64,000 nucleotides of DNA, from contig NZ_JAJFAX010000013.1 of assembly GCF_019710475.1 (NCBI RefSeq), forward strand, positions 1 through 64,000, in the 5' to 3' direction. Numbering within the stretch: position 1 is the first letter of the stretch; each line of letters begins with the position of its first letter. A program made the translations under genes and the position numbers. The notes under the pieces were generated by a model. It had not been told where the DNA came from. It worked only from the letters and a program-made list of their open reading frames with translations, and searched no databases. Of this stretch, positions 44,927 through 53,985 are shown one piece after another. The stretch is from Glycomyces sp. TRM65418. Lineage in GTDB: Bacteria; Actinomycetota; Actinomycetes; Mycobacteriales; Micromonosporaceae.

Positions 44927-45388
44927 TCAAGCCGGTCCGTGCTCGGGGATGCCGAGTCGGCCCCGGTAGGGGTGGCGGCGGTTCCAGGACTCCTCCCACT
45001 GGAGGAGGTCGGCCTGCCATTCGGGCAGGTCGGGCCGGAACCGGCGTCTGACCTTCCGTTCGGGGAGACCCGTGAGGAAGCGCCAGAAGTCCTCGATGGC
45101 TTCGCGCGCCTGACCGAGGTCGTATACCGCCTCAGGGTCGTCGCCGTACTGGTGCTCGAGGTGCAGCGCGTCGGTGCCGAAATGCACCGACCAGCCTTCG
45201 CCGCCCCATTCCTCGGTCTGCGCCTGGCCTTTCAGCGCGTCGTCGACGAGTTCGAGCGCGTCGAGGCAGCCTTTGAAGTCGTGTCCGATGCCCGAAGCGA
45301 GCCAGGCGGCCAATTGCCGGTACCTGGAAGGCGCGTCCACTGCGACGGGACCGAAGAAGTCGTCATCCCTGAAAGTGAGCAGCGGCAT
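44927..45388 (-). CDS. Putative immunity protein of the EndoU toxin
   Basis: 153 residues, acidic, soluble, no signal. It is rich in Trp and Asp/Glu (EEWGGEGWSVHFGTDALHLEHQYGDD). I do not recognise a named family. The function is inferred from position: immunity genes follow their toxin gene, and this one starts 18 bases after the EndoU stop. An acidic binder fits a basic RNase. Confidence 0.6.
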   Translation of the reverse strand: MPLLTFRDDDFFGPVAVDAPSRYRQLAAWLASGIGHDFKGCLDALELVDDALKGQAQTEEWGGEGWSVHFGTDALHLEHQYGDDPEAVYDLGQAREAIEDFWRFLTGLPERKVRRRFRPDLPEWQADLLQWEESWNRRHPYRGRLGIPEHGPA

Positions 45389-45405
45389 CCGGGTTCACCA
45401 TTCTC

Positions 45406-45924
45406 CTATTGCTTCTTGGACGGCCAGCCGTGGGAGTAGCCTCCCGGCTTCGACGTGTCATAGAATCCCTCGATGACGATACCATTGGCCCGTCCGACCC
45501 ATTTGTTCGGATCAGTCGGGTGCGGTGAGCTGCCGCCGAACGCCTTTCCGATGGAATTGTCGATCTTCTCCGGCGACCAGTCATCGGGGAAGAATGTGGA
45601 GCTGCCGCCTTTCTTTCCCTTCCACGGCGGCACTCGCGACGAATCGTAGAACTCCGGCTCGGCCTCATAGACGCCGTTGCCGATGTCCTTTCGGGAATTG
45701 GGCTTGATGCGGCGTCCCGGCATGTCGCTGCCGCCGGGCCTGGCATGGTATCCGGATCCGAAGTTCTTGCCGCGGTTCTCGTGCCCTTGGAGCACGTGCC
45801 GGGCCCCCCACCCGTCCATGCGGCTCGGGTTGCCGGGGAGTGACTTGTTCCGCGGGTTCTCGGCCTTCTTGATGAAGTCGAGCGCGGCGCGGATCAGCTT
45901 GTTGCCACCCGATTTCTTCGCCAT
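45406..45924 (-). CDS. Bacterial EndoU-type RNase toxin
   Basis: 172 residues, basic. The fold signature of bacterial EndoU (a polymorphic-toxin nuclease) is clear: HVLQGHENRG (43-52) and GYHARPGG (59-66) supply the catalytic His. Then come NGVYEAEPEF (83-92), STFFPDDWSPEKI (109-121), KWVGRANGIVIEGFYD (141-156) and a closing HGWP. It should cut RNA in rival cells. Unlike most T7SS toxins it carries no N-terminal WXG100 or CpnT-like domain. It starts directly with MAKKSGGNKLIRAALDFIKK, 12 bases after the stop of the CpnT-N-like gene. Confidence 0.8.
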   Translation of the reverse strand: MAKKSGGNKLIRAALDFIKKAENPRNKSLPGNPSRMDGWGARHVLQGHENRGKNFGSGYHARPGGSDMPGRRIKPNSRKDIGNGVYEAEPEFYDSSRVPPWKGKKGGSSTFFPDDWSPEKIDNSIGKAFGGSSPHPTDPNKWVGRANGIVIEGFYDTSKPGGYSHGWPSKKQ

Positions 45925-45936
45925 CGTTCGCCCTGT

Positions 45937-46431
45937 CTACGCTTCCATCAATTTGAAGATCGCCTCTTGGATGAGGTTCCCGACGACGGTGCGGGCGAGC
46001 TGCTGGAAGATGGGGACCTGCAGCAGCGAGGCGCCGAAGGTCACCGCGGCCTGGGCGATGGCGATGGCGATCTGCACGGCCAGGATGACCAGCTGCACGA
46101 TCACCATGATCTTCAGGACCAGCACGATGATCGAGCAGATGATGAGGCCGACGCCGCCGATCATCGCGCCGATGGACCCGCTGTCGAGGATGCTCGCGGG
46201 CCCGTCCTCGCTTTCCCACCAGGTCTTGAAGGCGTCGATGTCCTTGCCGATCTGGTCGGTCCAGGCCTGCGCGGCGTTGCCGCCCGCCTCCCCGGCGATC
46301 TCCGACAGCTCTGAGCCGAAGTCCATCCACACCTGGCCGAAGTCCATGAGGTTGTCCTCGTTCGACTGCGGCCAGTCGAAACCGAGGACGCCCAGCAGGC
46401 CGGCGAGTTCGGAGGGGAGCATGATCGCCAT
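45937..46431 (-). CDS. CpnT N-terminal-like WXG100 domain protein, stand-alone
   Basis: 164 residues. It begins with LPSELAGLLGVLGFDWPQSNEDNLMDFGQVW, the start of the WXG100-like domain that heads many actinobacterial T7SS toxins (CpnT type). A helical part and a long hydrophobic stretch (about 95-145) follow. Normally the toxin continues in the same chain. Here the frame stops after LIQEAIFKLMEA and the EndoU toxin is a separate gene. Its ATG overlaps the upstream WXG100 stop (TGATG). Confidence 0.72.
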   Translation of the reverse strand: MAIMLPSELAGLLGVLGFDWPQSNEDNLMDFGQVWMDFGSELSEIAGEAGGNAAQAWTDQIGKDIDAFKTWWESEDGPASILDSGSIGAMIGGVGLIICSIIVLVLKIMVIVQLVILAVQIAIAIAQAAVTFGASLLQVPIFQQLARTVVGNLIQEAIFKLMEA

Positions 46432-46763
46432 CAGGAGCCGCCTCCCAGGTCGCTGCTGAGCCGGGTGAAGATCTGCGCGATCTCGTCGTCGGCGGCCAGG
46501 TGCTGGGCGGCGAAGTCGCGGACGTCGAACCCCGCGTCGGCCATCGACTGGGCCGCCTCCGCGAAGCATTCCTTGGCCCACTCGAAGACCTCGGTGTGCG
46601 CCTGCTCGATCAGGCCGCCGATCTCATCGCCGCCGCACGCCTCGCCGACGCCTTCGATGCTCGAGGCGAACCGGTCGACGGCGGCGAAGAACCGCTCGGC
46701 GGTCCCTTCGATGCTCTGCCCCGCCCGGTCGAGTTCGTCGGGGTCGATCTGGATCCCCGCCAT
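46431..46763 (-). CDS. WXG100-type ESX secretion partner
   Basis: 110 residues, helix-turn-helix hairpin size, with GGDEIGGLI in the turn instead of WXG, as in many toxin-associated WXG100 relatives. Likely pairs with the 45937-46431 protein for export through a type VII (ESX) system. No ESX core gene (EccC and others) is in this window. Coupled at both ends. Confidence 0.75.
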   Translation of the reverse strand: MAGIQIDPDELDRAGQSIEGTAERFFAAVDRFASSIEGVGEACGGDEIGGLIEQAHTEVFEWAKECFAEAAQSMADAGFDVRDFAAQHLAADDEIAQIFTRLSSDLGGGS

Positions 46764-47191
46764 CAGTTCACGCCTTTGCTCTCGGCCGCGGCGCGCACGA
46801 TCCGCGCGTGCGAGTCCGCCAGCGTGGACATGAACGAGCTGAGCTGCTGCACCGACTGCTGCTGGATCTCCTCGACCTTCTCGTTGAGCGCGTCGAGGTC
46901 GACGGCACCGGGAAGGCCGGCCTGCTCGCGAGCCTTGTCGAGGGCGGCGTTGACGCCGATGGTGATCTCCTCGGCGAGTTCCGCGCTGCCCAGGCGCATC
47001 GCGCGGGGGTTGTCGATGGTGACGGTCACCTTGCCCGCCAGTGTCGCTTCGACCCGCACCATGCCCTTCGCCGCTTCCACCTCGACGGTGCTGTTCCCCG
47101 CCTCCTCTTGCGCCCGTTGGCCGTCCTTGGCGACCTGTAGGGCCTGCTCAAGCGCACCGATGATGCCGGACTGATCGGCGGGGGAACTCAT
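46763..47191 (-). CDS. YbaB/EbfC-family protein
   Basis: 142 residues with the YbaB core (VEVEAAKGMVRVEATLAGKVTVTIDNP). YbaB-like nucleoid proteins often stand first in actinobacterial ESX toxin operons, where their role is unclear. ATG at 47191 has GAGGAG upstream. First gene of the coupled YbaB-WXG100-CpnT-N-EndoU-immunity run. Confidence 0.82.
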   Translation of the reverse strand: MSSPADQSGIIGALEQALQVAKDGQRAQEEAGNSTVEVEAAKGMVRVEATLAGKVTVTIDNPRAMRLGSAELAEEITIGVNAALDKAREQAGLPGAVDLDALNEKVEEIQQQSVQQLSSFMSTLADSHARIVRAAAESKGVN

Positions 47192-47371
47192 GCGGACTCC
47201 TCGGGAATGCGTCGCCTCGGGGGAATGCCAAGGGTCCCATAACGATAGCAACGCCCCGCAAATCACAGGTACGGCGAAGGCGGGTACGCCGCGCGGTACG
47301 CGCCGGGCACGGCCCGCGCCGCAGGGCCCGCCTCCGCAGCTCAGGGGACGCGGTTCGCGGCGGTGCGCCGG

Positions 47372-50110
47372 TCAGTGGAGCAGGTTGAGGTCTCGGGCGC
47401 GCCGGAGGGCTTCGGTTCGGCTGGAGACGCCGAGTTTGGTGTAGATGTGGCTCATGTGCTTCTTGACGGTGTCGAGGGTGACCGTCAGGTGTTCGGCTAT
47501 CTGCTGGTTGCGTCGGCCCTCGGCGACCAGGGTGAGGACTTCGAGTTCGCGGTTGGTCAAGGTGTCGCTTCGCCGGCCGGAGGTTCGGGTTTCGGGAAAG
47601 GCCCGGAGGAGTTCGGCGGCGTAGGCCCGCAGTCGCGGGGAGAGCGCGTCGGCGTGGCCGCGGGTCCGCACTCGCACCGCACCGCGCAGCAGGTCGGCCA
47701 TCGGCCGGCCTTCGTCGACGAAGACGCGGACGTGACCTTCGCACTCGGCGAGTTCCAGCGCGGCGGACAACGCGCGAAGCGCGCCGTCCTGGTCGCCGTC
47801 GGCCTTGGCCGCCATCGCCTCGAGGACGCGGACCTCGATCACGGTGACGACGCGGTGCCCGAATTCGGCGTCCTCGCCGAGCCGTGCCAGGAGGCGCCGG
47901 GCCGGTGCGGGTTCGCCCTCGGCGAGCAGCACGCGCGCGTACACCAGGTAGTCTCGTTCGTTCGCGAAGCAAACCGGGTCCTCACTGGACATTCCGCGCC
48001 GCCGCGCCCACGCCCGGGCGCGATCGGGCCGCCCCGCCGCCAGGTCCAGGCGGGCGCGCCCGGCCTCGACCGGCCAGACGTCCACGAGCCCGGCCGCCTG
48101 CCCGCAGGCCTCGTCCATGTGGCGCAAGGCGGCATCGACCTTCCCTTCGGCGAGTTCGAGCCAGGCGAGCAGATCGAGGCCGATCCACAGGTACCACGAT
48201 TCCACGAGCTGCCGGGCCAGGTCGACCACCCGCACCGTCCGCTCCTTCGCCTCGGCGAGTTCGCCTCGCTCGTACAGCACCCGCGCGAGCTTGTACTGGA
48301 GGATGCACTCGAAGGCGCGAGAAGCGGTCCTGTTCCCCGCCGCCGACTCCAGCGCCTCCGCAACGGTCCGGGCGGCGTCGCCGAGCCGCCCCAGGTAATG
48401 CTGTGTCACTCCGAGCAGACGCAGCATCAGCAGTCGTTCGTCCGGACTGATCTCGGTCTCGGCGAGCAGGCCGAGTATCCCGCTTTCGGCGAGGTCCATA
48501 CGGCCCTCGTGCCAGTGGGCCATCACGGTCATCAACCGCGCCCAGAACCGCGGCCCGTGCTCGTCGGATCCCAGGTGGCGCAGGGCCGTGGAGGCGTGAC
48601 GGCGCTCGGCCTCGCCATCGCGCCGGACGCCGGCCATCTCGCCCCGCAGCAACGCGATGGCGGCCATCGGGTCGGCCACCGTGCCGCCGTGCGTCGGGTA
48701 GCGCCGCCCCGGTGCGGCGGCCGAGGCCGCTTCGGCCGAGCCGAGCAGCCGTTCCACTTCGTCGAACCGGTACCGATGCCATTCGATGGCCGCCTTCGCC
48801 AGGCACAGGCGTATGTCGCCCCGCACCACCGCATCCGGGAGGCGGCTCAGCCACTCGTCCACGTCCGCGAAGTCGCCCCCTTTGACGATCGCCGCCTCCA
48901 AGTGCGGGTCGACGAGTCGCACCACCCATGCCCAGTCCTGGATCGCCGCCGCGTGCCACACGGCCTGGCCGTCCAGCCCGTGGCGTTCGTACCATTCGCC
49001 GGCACGGCGGTGCAGCTCCGGCACGATCGACGGCGACTCCTGCTCCAATCGCGCCCGGAGCAGGTCGCGGAACAGCTGATGCAGGCGGTACCACCGCCGC
49101 TCGCCGTCCATCGGCTGCAGGAACAGGTTCGCGCACTCCAGTTCCTTGAGCAGCTCGGTCCCGCCGGTCCCCCCTGTGACGGCGTCGCACAGCGGTCCGG
49201 TCAGCTCCTCCAGCAGCGAGCAGCGCACCAGGAACGCGGTCACCCGGTCGCTCTGGCGCGCGAGGACCTCCTCGCTGAAGTAGTCGAACACGTGCCGGTG
49301 CGTCCCGGTGAAATCGTGGACGGCGGTGTCCGGGTCGGGATGGTCGCGGAGGGCCAGCGCCGCCAGCTGCAACCCGGCCGCCCAGCCCTCGGTCCGCTCG
49401 GCGAGGGCGGCCGCGGTCGCCTTCGAGGCCTGAAAGCCCCACGCCTCCTGCAGCAGCGGCGCCGACTCCTCGGCGGAGAAACGCAGGTCGGCGGCGCCGA
49501 GTTCGGTCAGCCGGCCGCTCACGCGGAGCCGGGACAGGGGCAGCGGCGGCTCGGTGCGTCCGGCGAGCACCACGCACGTCCGGGACGGCAGCCTGGTGAG
49601 CAGCAGGGCCATGGTCTCGTGCACCGTCTCGGACTCGATCAGATGGAAGTCGTCGAGCACCAGCACCAGGCCCCCGGGCATGCCTTCCAGCGCGTTCACG
49701 AGTGCGGCCACGATCTCGCCTTTGGCGAGGGGACCGGGCGTCTGCAGCAGCGGCTGCAGCGAGTCGGGCGTCTCGGGTTCCGCGGCGCGCCCCACCGCCA
49801 CGGCCGCCAGTCGCCAGAAGCGGTCCTCGCGATCGTCCTCGGGGTCCAGTGAGATCCACGCGGTCCGTCCGCGCCGCCGCCGGGCCCAGTCGGCCAGCAT
49901 CGTCGTCTTGCCGGAACCGGCGGGCGCCGACACCAGGATCAGCGAGCCCTGGACGCCCGCATCGAGTCGTTCGACGAGGCGGGGCCGGCGCAGGCTCGCG
50001 CCGCCGGCGGGCGGCACGCCGAACTTCGTGGCGGCCACGCCGTGCGACGACAGGTTCAGCACCATCCGCTCCAGGTCACCTCGGGACACCGCGTGCAGAT
50101 CCGTGATCAT
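47372..50110 (-). CDS. LuxR-family STAND regulator (MalT/LAL type)
   Basis: 912 residues. Walker A SAPAGSGKT (61-69), Walker B VLVLDDFHLI, the MalT-like winged-helix region (LFLQPMDGERRWYRLHQLFRDLLRARLE), a long TPR-like array and a C-terminal LuxR HTH (LTNRELEVLTLVAEGRRNQQIAEHLTVTLDTVKKHMSHIYTKLG in effect). Such regulators bind ATP and an unknown inducer. ATG at 50110 or a GTG at 50125; neither has a strong ribosome site. Downstream neighbour of the first SARP gene on the same strand, 69 bases away. Confidence 0.9.
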   Translation of the reverse strand: MITDLHAVSRGDLERMVLNLSSHGVAATKFGVPPAGGASLRRPRLVERLDAGVQGSLILVSAPAGSGKTTMLADWARRRRGRTAWISLDPEDDREDRFWRLAAVAVGRAAEPETPDSLQPLLQTPGPLAKGEIVAALVNALEGMPGGLVLVLDDFHLIESETVHETMALLLTRLPSRTCVVLAGRTEPPLPLSRLRVSGRLTELGAADLRFSAEESAPLLQEAWGFQASKATAAALAERTEGWAAGLQLAALALRDHPDPDTAVHDFTGTHRHVFDYFSEEVLARQSDRVTAFLVRCSLLEELTGPLCDAVTGGTGGTELLKELECANLFLQPMDGERRWYRLHQLFRDLLRARLEQESPSIVPELHRRAGEWYERHGLDGQAVWHAAAIQDWAWVVRLVDPHLEAAIVKGGDFADVDEWLSRLPDAVVRGDIRLCLAKAAIEWHRYRFDEVERLLGSAEAASAAAPGRRYPTHGGTVADPMAAIALLRGEMAGVRRDGEAERRHASTALRHLGSDEHGPRFWARLMTVMAHWHEGRMDLAESGILGLLAETEISPDERLLMLRLLGVTQHYLGRLGDAARTVAEALESAAGNRTASRAFECILQYKLARVLYERGELAEAKERTVRVVDLARQLVESWYLWIGLDLLAWLELAEGKVDAALRHMDEACGQAAGLVDVWPVEAGRARLDLAAGRPDRARAWARRRGMSSEDPVCFANERDYLVYARVLLAEGEPAPARRLLARLGEDAEFGHRVVTVIEVRVLEAMAAKADGDQDGALRALSAALELAECEGHVRVFVDEGRPMADLLRGAVRVRTRGHADALSPRLRAYAAELLRAFPETRTSGRRSDTLTNRELEVLTLVAEGRRNQQIAEHLTVTLDTVKKHMSHIYTKLGVSSRTEALRRARDLNLLH

Positions 50111-50179
50111 GACGCGTAGGACCACAGGGTAGCCCGGGCGGGGCGCGGGAGGCGCGGCCTTAAAACGGGGCCGGTCGGG

Positions 50180-53100
50180 TCAGCGGCCGGAGACGCCCGG
50201 CGGGGCCGGTGCGCCTCCGAGCAGGATGCGGACGGCCGCGGCCTCGGGCATGGCCATCCGCTCGTACAGCGCGAGCGCCGTGCGCCAGTGCCGGTGAGCG
50301 GCCTCCGTCCGGCCCGATTCGCGGGCCACGAGTCCGAGCAGATGCGAGTTCAGCGCCTCGCCGACGGCGGAGCCGCAGGCCGCGTACATGTCGGCGGCGG
50401 TCTCGGCGAGTTCGGCGGCCTGCCGGAGCGAACCGCCGGTGAACCGGCCCCACGCCTGGAAGGTGGTGGCCAGCGACTGCTCGAGGGGGAGCACGGCGCT
50501 CGACGCGAGCGCGGCGGCCCGTGCCGCCTGCTGCGCGGCGGCCTCGGCCCGGCCGACCGAGACGTAGGTGGCGGCGAGGCCGATCCTGGCGCGGGCGTGG
50601 GGCCGGGCGAGATCGCCGGTGGACAGGTGCAGCGCCTGGTAGTAGTGGTCGATGGCCTCGCCGGGCGCGCCGGTGCGCAGCAGTGCCGTCCCCCAGGCGA
50701 CGTGGATCGAGGCGCTCTCGGTGCCGTTGTCGAGCGCCAGTTCGTGGCCGCGGCGCGCGGCGTCCAGGGCGGCGCGGCCGTCGCCGCCGATCGACAGCAC
50801 CAGGGACAGTTCACTGTAGACGTCGAGTTCGGGCAGGCGGTAGAAGGTGGCCGCCGCGAGCCGCCGCGCGGATTCCAGGTGGACGCGGGCCGCCTTGAGG
50901 TCGCCGCGCTGCTGGCACAGCGCTCCCAGTTCGAGCAGGCACACCATCTCCCCGTGCGTGGCGCCGTGGACGGCCGCCAGGTCCCGGGCCCGGGTGAGGT
51001 CCTCCTCCGCCGCTTCGAGGTGGCCGAGCCGCCGCCGACTGGTGGCGAGGCTGAACAGGGCGTTGGCGGCGGTCACCTCGTCGCCGCCGCTGCGGCTGCG
51101 CTCGAGCGCCCGGGTGAGCAGCGCGACGGCTTGGGCGGCGCGGCCGTGCTCGGTGTAGTCGTCGGCCAGGCCGATGAGGGCTCGTGCCTCTTCGACGGGG
51201 TCGCCCGATTCCCGGGCGAGCGCCACCGCCGCCTCGTCGAAGCGGGTCGCGGCCCCCAGGTCGCCGCGCAGGACGGCGGCCGTGCCGAGGTGCCGCGTCA
51301 TGCGGGCGCGAACCTGGAGGTCGCCCCGTCGGCGGGCCGCCCGCTCGCCGGAGTCGGCGATCCGTTCGAGGCGGCGCCAGTCGCCGCCGAAGTAGCAGTA
51401 GGCGCGCATCGCGTCGGCCAGCCACCAGGCGGCCGGGTGCCCGCGGGTTTCGGCGATCCGCGACAGCGCCACCAGCTCGTCGGCCTCGGCGTCGAACCAC
51501 GCGAGCGCGGCGTCGCGGCCGTCGAATCGGAGGGGCTCGGACACGCCCGGTTCGATCGGCGGGGCGGCGAGATTGCTCGCGGGCAGCTCCCCGGCCGCCC
51601 GATGGGCCGTCGCCGCGTACCAGTCCAGCATCCGCGCGGCGGCCGAGGCGAGGAACTCGGGGTCGTCCTCTTCGCGGGAACGGTCCCGGCCGTATTCGCG
51701 CAGCAGGTCGTGGAGCCGGTAGTGCCCGGGCCGGGGCCGCTGGAACAGCCCGGCCCGCTCCAGCGCCTCGACCGCTTCGCGGGCCCGCTCTTCGGTGACG
51801 TCCGCCAGCGCGGCGATCGCCGGGACGCTGATCGTCTCGGTTCCGGCCGCCGCCGTCAACCGGAACACGGTCCGGGCGCAGGCGGGCAGCGCCCGGTACG
51901 TCTCGTCGAACGCCGCCCGCACGCCGTCGACGGGGTCGTCGGGCGGCGCGTCGGCCGCGAGCGCGGCGCCCGCCATGCGAAGGGCGAGGGGGACGCCGCC
52001 GCAGCGGCGGGCCGCCGCCGCCACATCGGAGCGGTCGGCCGCGTCGGAGCCGGCGAGCGTCGCGAGCAGCGTCTCGGCCTCGTCGATGCCCAGCGCTCCC
52101 AGCGTGACCATGCGCGCGCCGTGGCTGACCGCGAGGCCGGTGAGATCGCCGCGACCGGTCACGACCACCGCGGATCCGGGTGCGCCGGGCAGCAGCGGCC
52201 GCACCTGGTCGACGTCGGCGGCGTCGTCGAGGACGAGCAGCACCCGGCGTCCGGCGAGGCGGTCGCGCAGCGCCGCCGAACGCGCGCAAGGCTCGGCGGG
52301 GATCTCGGCTCCGGGCATGCCCGAGGCCTGGAGCAGGTCGGCGGCCACCTCGTGCGCGCCCCGGGGATCGGTCGCCCCGCCGAGCGAGGCGAACCACTGG
52401 CCGTCGGGGAGGACCTCGCCCAGGCGGTGGCCGAGCTTGACGGCCAGCGCCGTCTTCCCGATCCCGGGCGGGCCGGAGACGGCGACGATCGGCACCCGCG
52501 CCTCGCCGCCGGACTCCAGCAGCGCGGCCAGCTCGTCCAGCAGGCCGGTGCGGCCGACGAAGTCGGGAAGGTCGAGCGGCAGCTGCCTGCGGACGCGCCA
52601 GCCGGCGAGCGGATCGGCGATCCGGCGGCTCGGCCCGCCGAGCCGCGGATCGCTCACGAGGATCGCCTCGTGCAGTTCGCGGAGCCGCTCGCCCGGGTCG
52701 AGGCCGTGCTCGTCGGCGAGCAGCCGGGACACGCGGCGATAGGCGCCGAGCGCTTCCGCCTGGCGTCCGTCTCGGTGCAACGCGAGCATCAGGTGCGCCC
52801 ACGGCTCCTCCCGGAGCGGGTGGGCCGCGACGAGCGCTCGCAGTTCGGGGACCAGCTCGCCGCCCAGCCCGGCCGCGAGGTCGGCCTCGATGCGGCGCCG
52901 ACGCACCGCGAGCACCTCCTCGGCGACCCCCTCGATGAGATCGTCCAGGGGTCCGCCGGCGAGTTCCGGGAGGACGGGTCCGCGGCACAGGTCGAGGGCC
53001 TGCCGCAGCAGCTCGACCGAGCACTCCGGCGTGGGGGCGCGATCGGCGCGCGCGACGAGGCTCCGGAACCCGTCGAGGTCGCGGGCGGTGGTCGCGAGCC

Positions 53101-53386
53101 GGTATCCACTGGGGACGGTCTCCAGGCCGCTGTCGTTCTCGCCGAGTTTGCGGCGCAGCCGCCAGACGCAGGTGTGCAGTGCGGCTCGGGGGCGCTCGGG
53201 CAGGCGGTCGCGCCAGAGCCGGTCGATGAGCTCGTCGGCGTCGACCACTTGGCCGGCGCGCAGCAGGAGCGTCGCCAGCAGCAGGCGTTCGCGTTCGGCG
53301 CCGATCGCCACCGGGGCCTTGTCGCGGTGCACGAGCAGCGGCCCGAGGATGGCGAACGAGGGGGCGGTTCCGGTCGTTGGGGGCAT
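50180..53386 (-). CDS. AfsR/SARP-family regulator (BTAD-NB-ARC-TPR)
   Basis: 1068 residues. OmpR-like winged helix (about 10-100), BTAD domain (about 100-245, LMLALHRDGRQAEALGAYRR), NB-ARC ATPase (Walker A SGPPGIGKT near 315, VLLVLDDAADVDQV) and a long TPR region. SARPs activate by binding 7-mer direct repeats with 11-base phasing near -35. Exactly such repeats lie in the 118-base gap to the divergent DGTRVT-repeat gene. That makes this gene the prime candidate activator of it. Confidence 0.92.
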   Translation of the reverse strand: MPPTTGTAPSFAILGPLLVHRDKAPVAIGAERERLLLATLLLRAGQVVDADELIDRLWRDRLPERPRAALHTCVWRLRRKLGENDSGLETVPSGYRLATTARDLDGFRSLVARADRAPTPECSVELLRQALDLCRGPVLPELAGGPLDDLIEGVAEEVLAVRRRRIEADLAAGLGGELVPELRALVAAHPLREEPWAHLMLALHRDGRQAEALGAYRRVSRLLADEHGLDPGERLRELHEAILVSDPRLGGPSRRIADPLAGWRVRRQLPLDLPDFVGRTGLLDELAALLESGGEARVPIVAVSGPPGIGKTALAVKLGHRLGEVLPDGQWFASLGGATDPRGAHEVAADLLQASGMPGAEIPAEPCARSAALRDRLAGRRVLLVLDDAADVDQVRPLLPGAPGSAVVVTGRGDLTGLAVSHGARMVTLGALGIDEAETLLATLAGSDAADRSDVAAAARRCGGVPLALRMAGAALAADAPPDDPVDGVRAAFDETYRALPACARTVFRLTAAAGTETISVPAIAALADVTEERAREAVEALERAGLFQRPRPGHYRLHDLLREYGRDRSREEDDPEFLASAAARMLDWYAATAHRAAGELPASNLAAPPIEPGVSEPLRFDGRDAALAWFDAEADELVALSRIAETRGHPAAWWLADAMRAYCYFGGDWRRLERIADSGERAARRRGDLQVRARMTRHLGTAAVLRGDLGAATRFDEAAVALARESGDPVEEARALIGLADDYTEHGRAAQAVALLTRALERSRSGGDEVTAANALFSLATSRRRLGHLEAAEEDLTRARDLAAVHGATHGEMVCLLELGALCQQRGDLKAARVHLESARRLAAATFYRLPELDVYSELSLVLSIGGDGRAALDAARRGHELALDNGTESASIHVAWGTALLRTGAPGEAIDHYYQALHLSTGDLARPHARARIGLAATYVSVGRAEAAAQQAARAAALASSAVLPLEQSLATTFQAWGRFTGGSLRQAAELAETAADMYAACGSAVGEALNSHLLGLVARESGRTEAAHRHWRTALALYERMAMPEAAAVRILLGGAPAPPGVSGR

Positions 53387-53444
53387 GGTCCGATATTGGA
53401 CCCGCTGCGCCAGTTCGGCGTCACCCCTTGGTGGAACATCCCGT

Positions 53445-53498
53445 GTAAGCGAGCGGTGAGCCGAAGGCGAGCGGCGTGTAAGCGGCCGTGAATACGGT
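53445..53498 (+). promoter_or_regulatory. SARP-type operator and leaderless promoter
   Basis: The hexamers GTAAGC (53445), GTGAGC (53456), GCGAGC (53467) and GTAAGC (53478) recur at exact 11-base steps. Nine bases later comes TACGGT (53493-53498), a -10 box that puts the transcript start on the ATG at 53505. Direct repeats ending about 8 bases before -10 are the known SARP/AfsR layout. Confidence 0.65.
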
Positions 53499-53504
53499 GG
53501 CCGC

Positions 53505-53810
53505 ATGACAGTGAAGACGACCAGTTCGCCGATTCGGCGCACCTCCGCAGCATTCATCCGCATCATGGCCGCCGGTTCGCTGGCGGCGGGAATCGCCGTG
53601 GCCGCCTTCGCGGCCCCGGCCCAGGCCGGCGACGACTCGGACGGGACCCGCGTGACCGTGACCGATCCCGACGGGACTCGGGTGACGGGCGAGAACCCGG
53701 ACGGCACCCGCGTCACGGGCGACGACACCGACGGGACCCGCGTGACCGGTGACCGCGACCTGCAGACCGACCCGGACGGCACCCGCGTCACCAGCAGGGA
53801 CTGGAGCTGA
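53505..53810 (+). CDS. Secreted DGTRVT tandem-repeat peptide
   Basis: 101 residues. Sec signal peptide ending in APAQA (about 1-41), then almost nothing but repeats: DGTRVT five times, mostly with a 10-residue period (spacers VTDP, GENP, GDDT, GDRDLQTDP), and a final SRDWS. No Cys, no membrane anchor. I know no family. It could be a small extracellular matrix or coat protein, a signalling peptide precursor or a repeat RiPP precursor. Codon use in the repeats varies, so they are not a recent DNA duplication. Divergent from the SARP gene. Confidence 0.65.
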   Translation: MTVKTTSSPIRRTSAAFIRIMAAGSLAAGIAVAAFAAPAQAGDDSDGTRVTVTDPDGTRVTGENPDGTRVTGDDTDGTRVTGDRDLQTDPDGTRVTSRDWS

Positions 53811-53921
53811 CGAGTCGGGCCGGCAGGGCCGGCCAGGTCGTTGGGATGAACACGTCGTCCGCTGCGGGCTCACCCGCCGCTAGACGATGACGTCGTCGTG
53901 AGCGATGCGGCGTGTTCAGAG

Positions 53922-53952
53922 GGCGTCCGGCGTACCCCCGCCGGACGCCTTT
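53922..53952 (+). terminator. Terminator of the DGTRVT gene
   Basis: An 11-bp perfect stem GGCGTCCGGCG/CGCCGGACGCC followed by TTT, about 110 bases after the stop. Confidence 0.65.
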
Positions 53953-53985
53953 GCCATGTCCTCCGAGGATCGGACTTCGCGGCGG

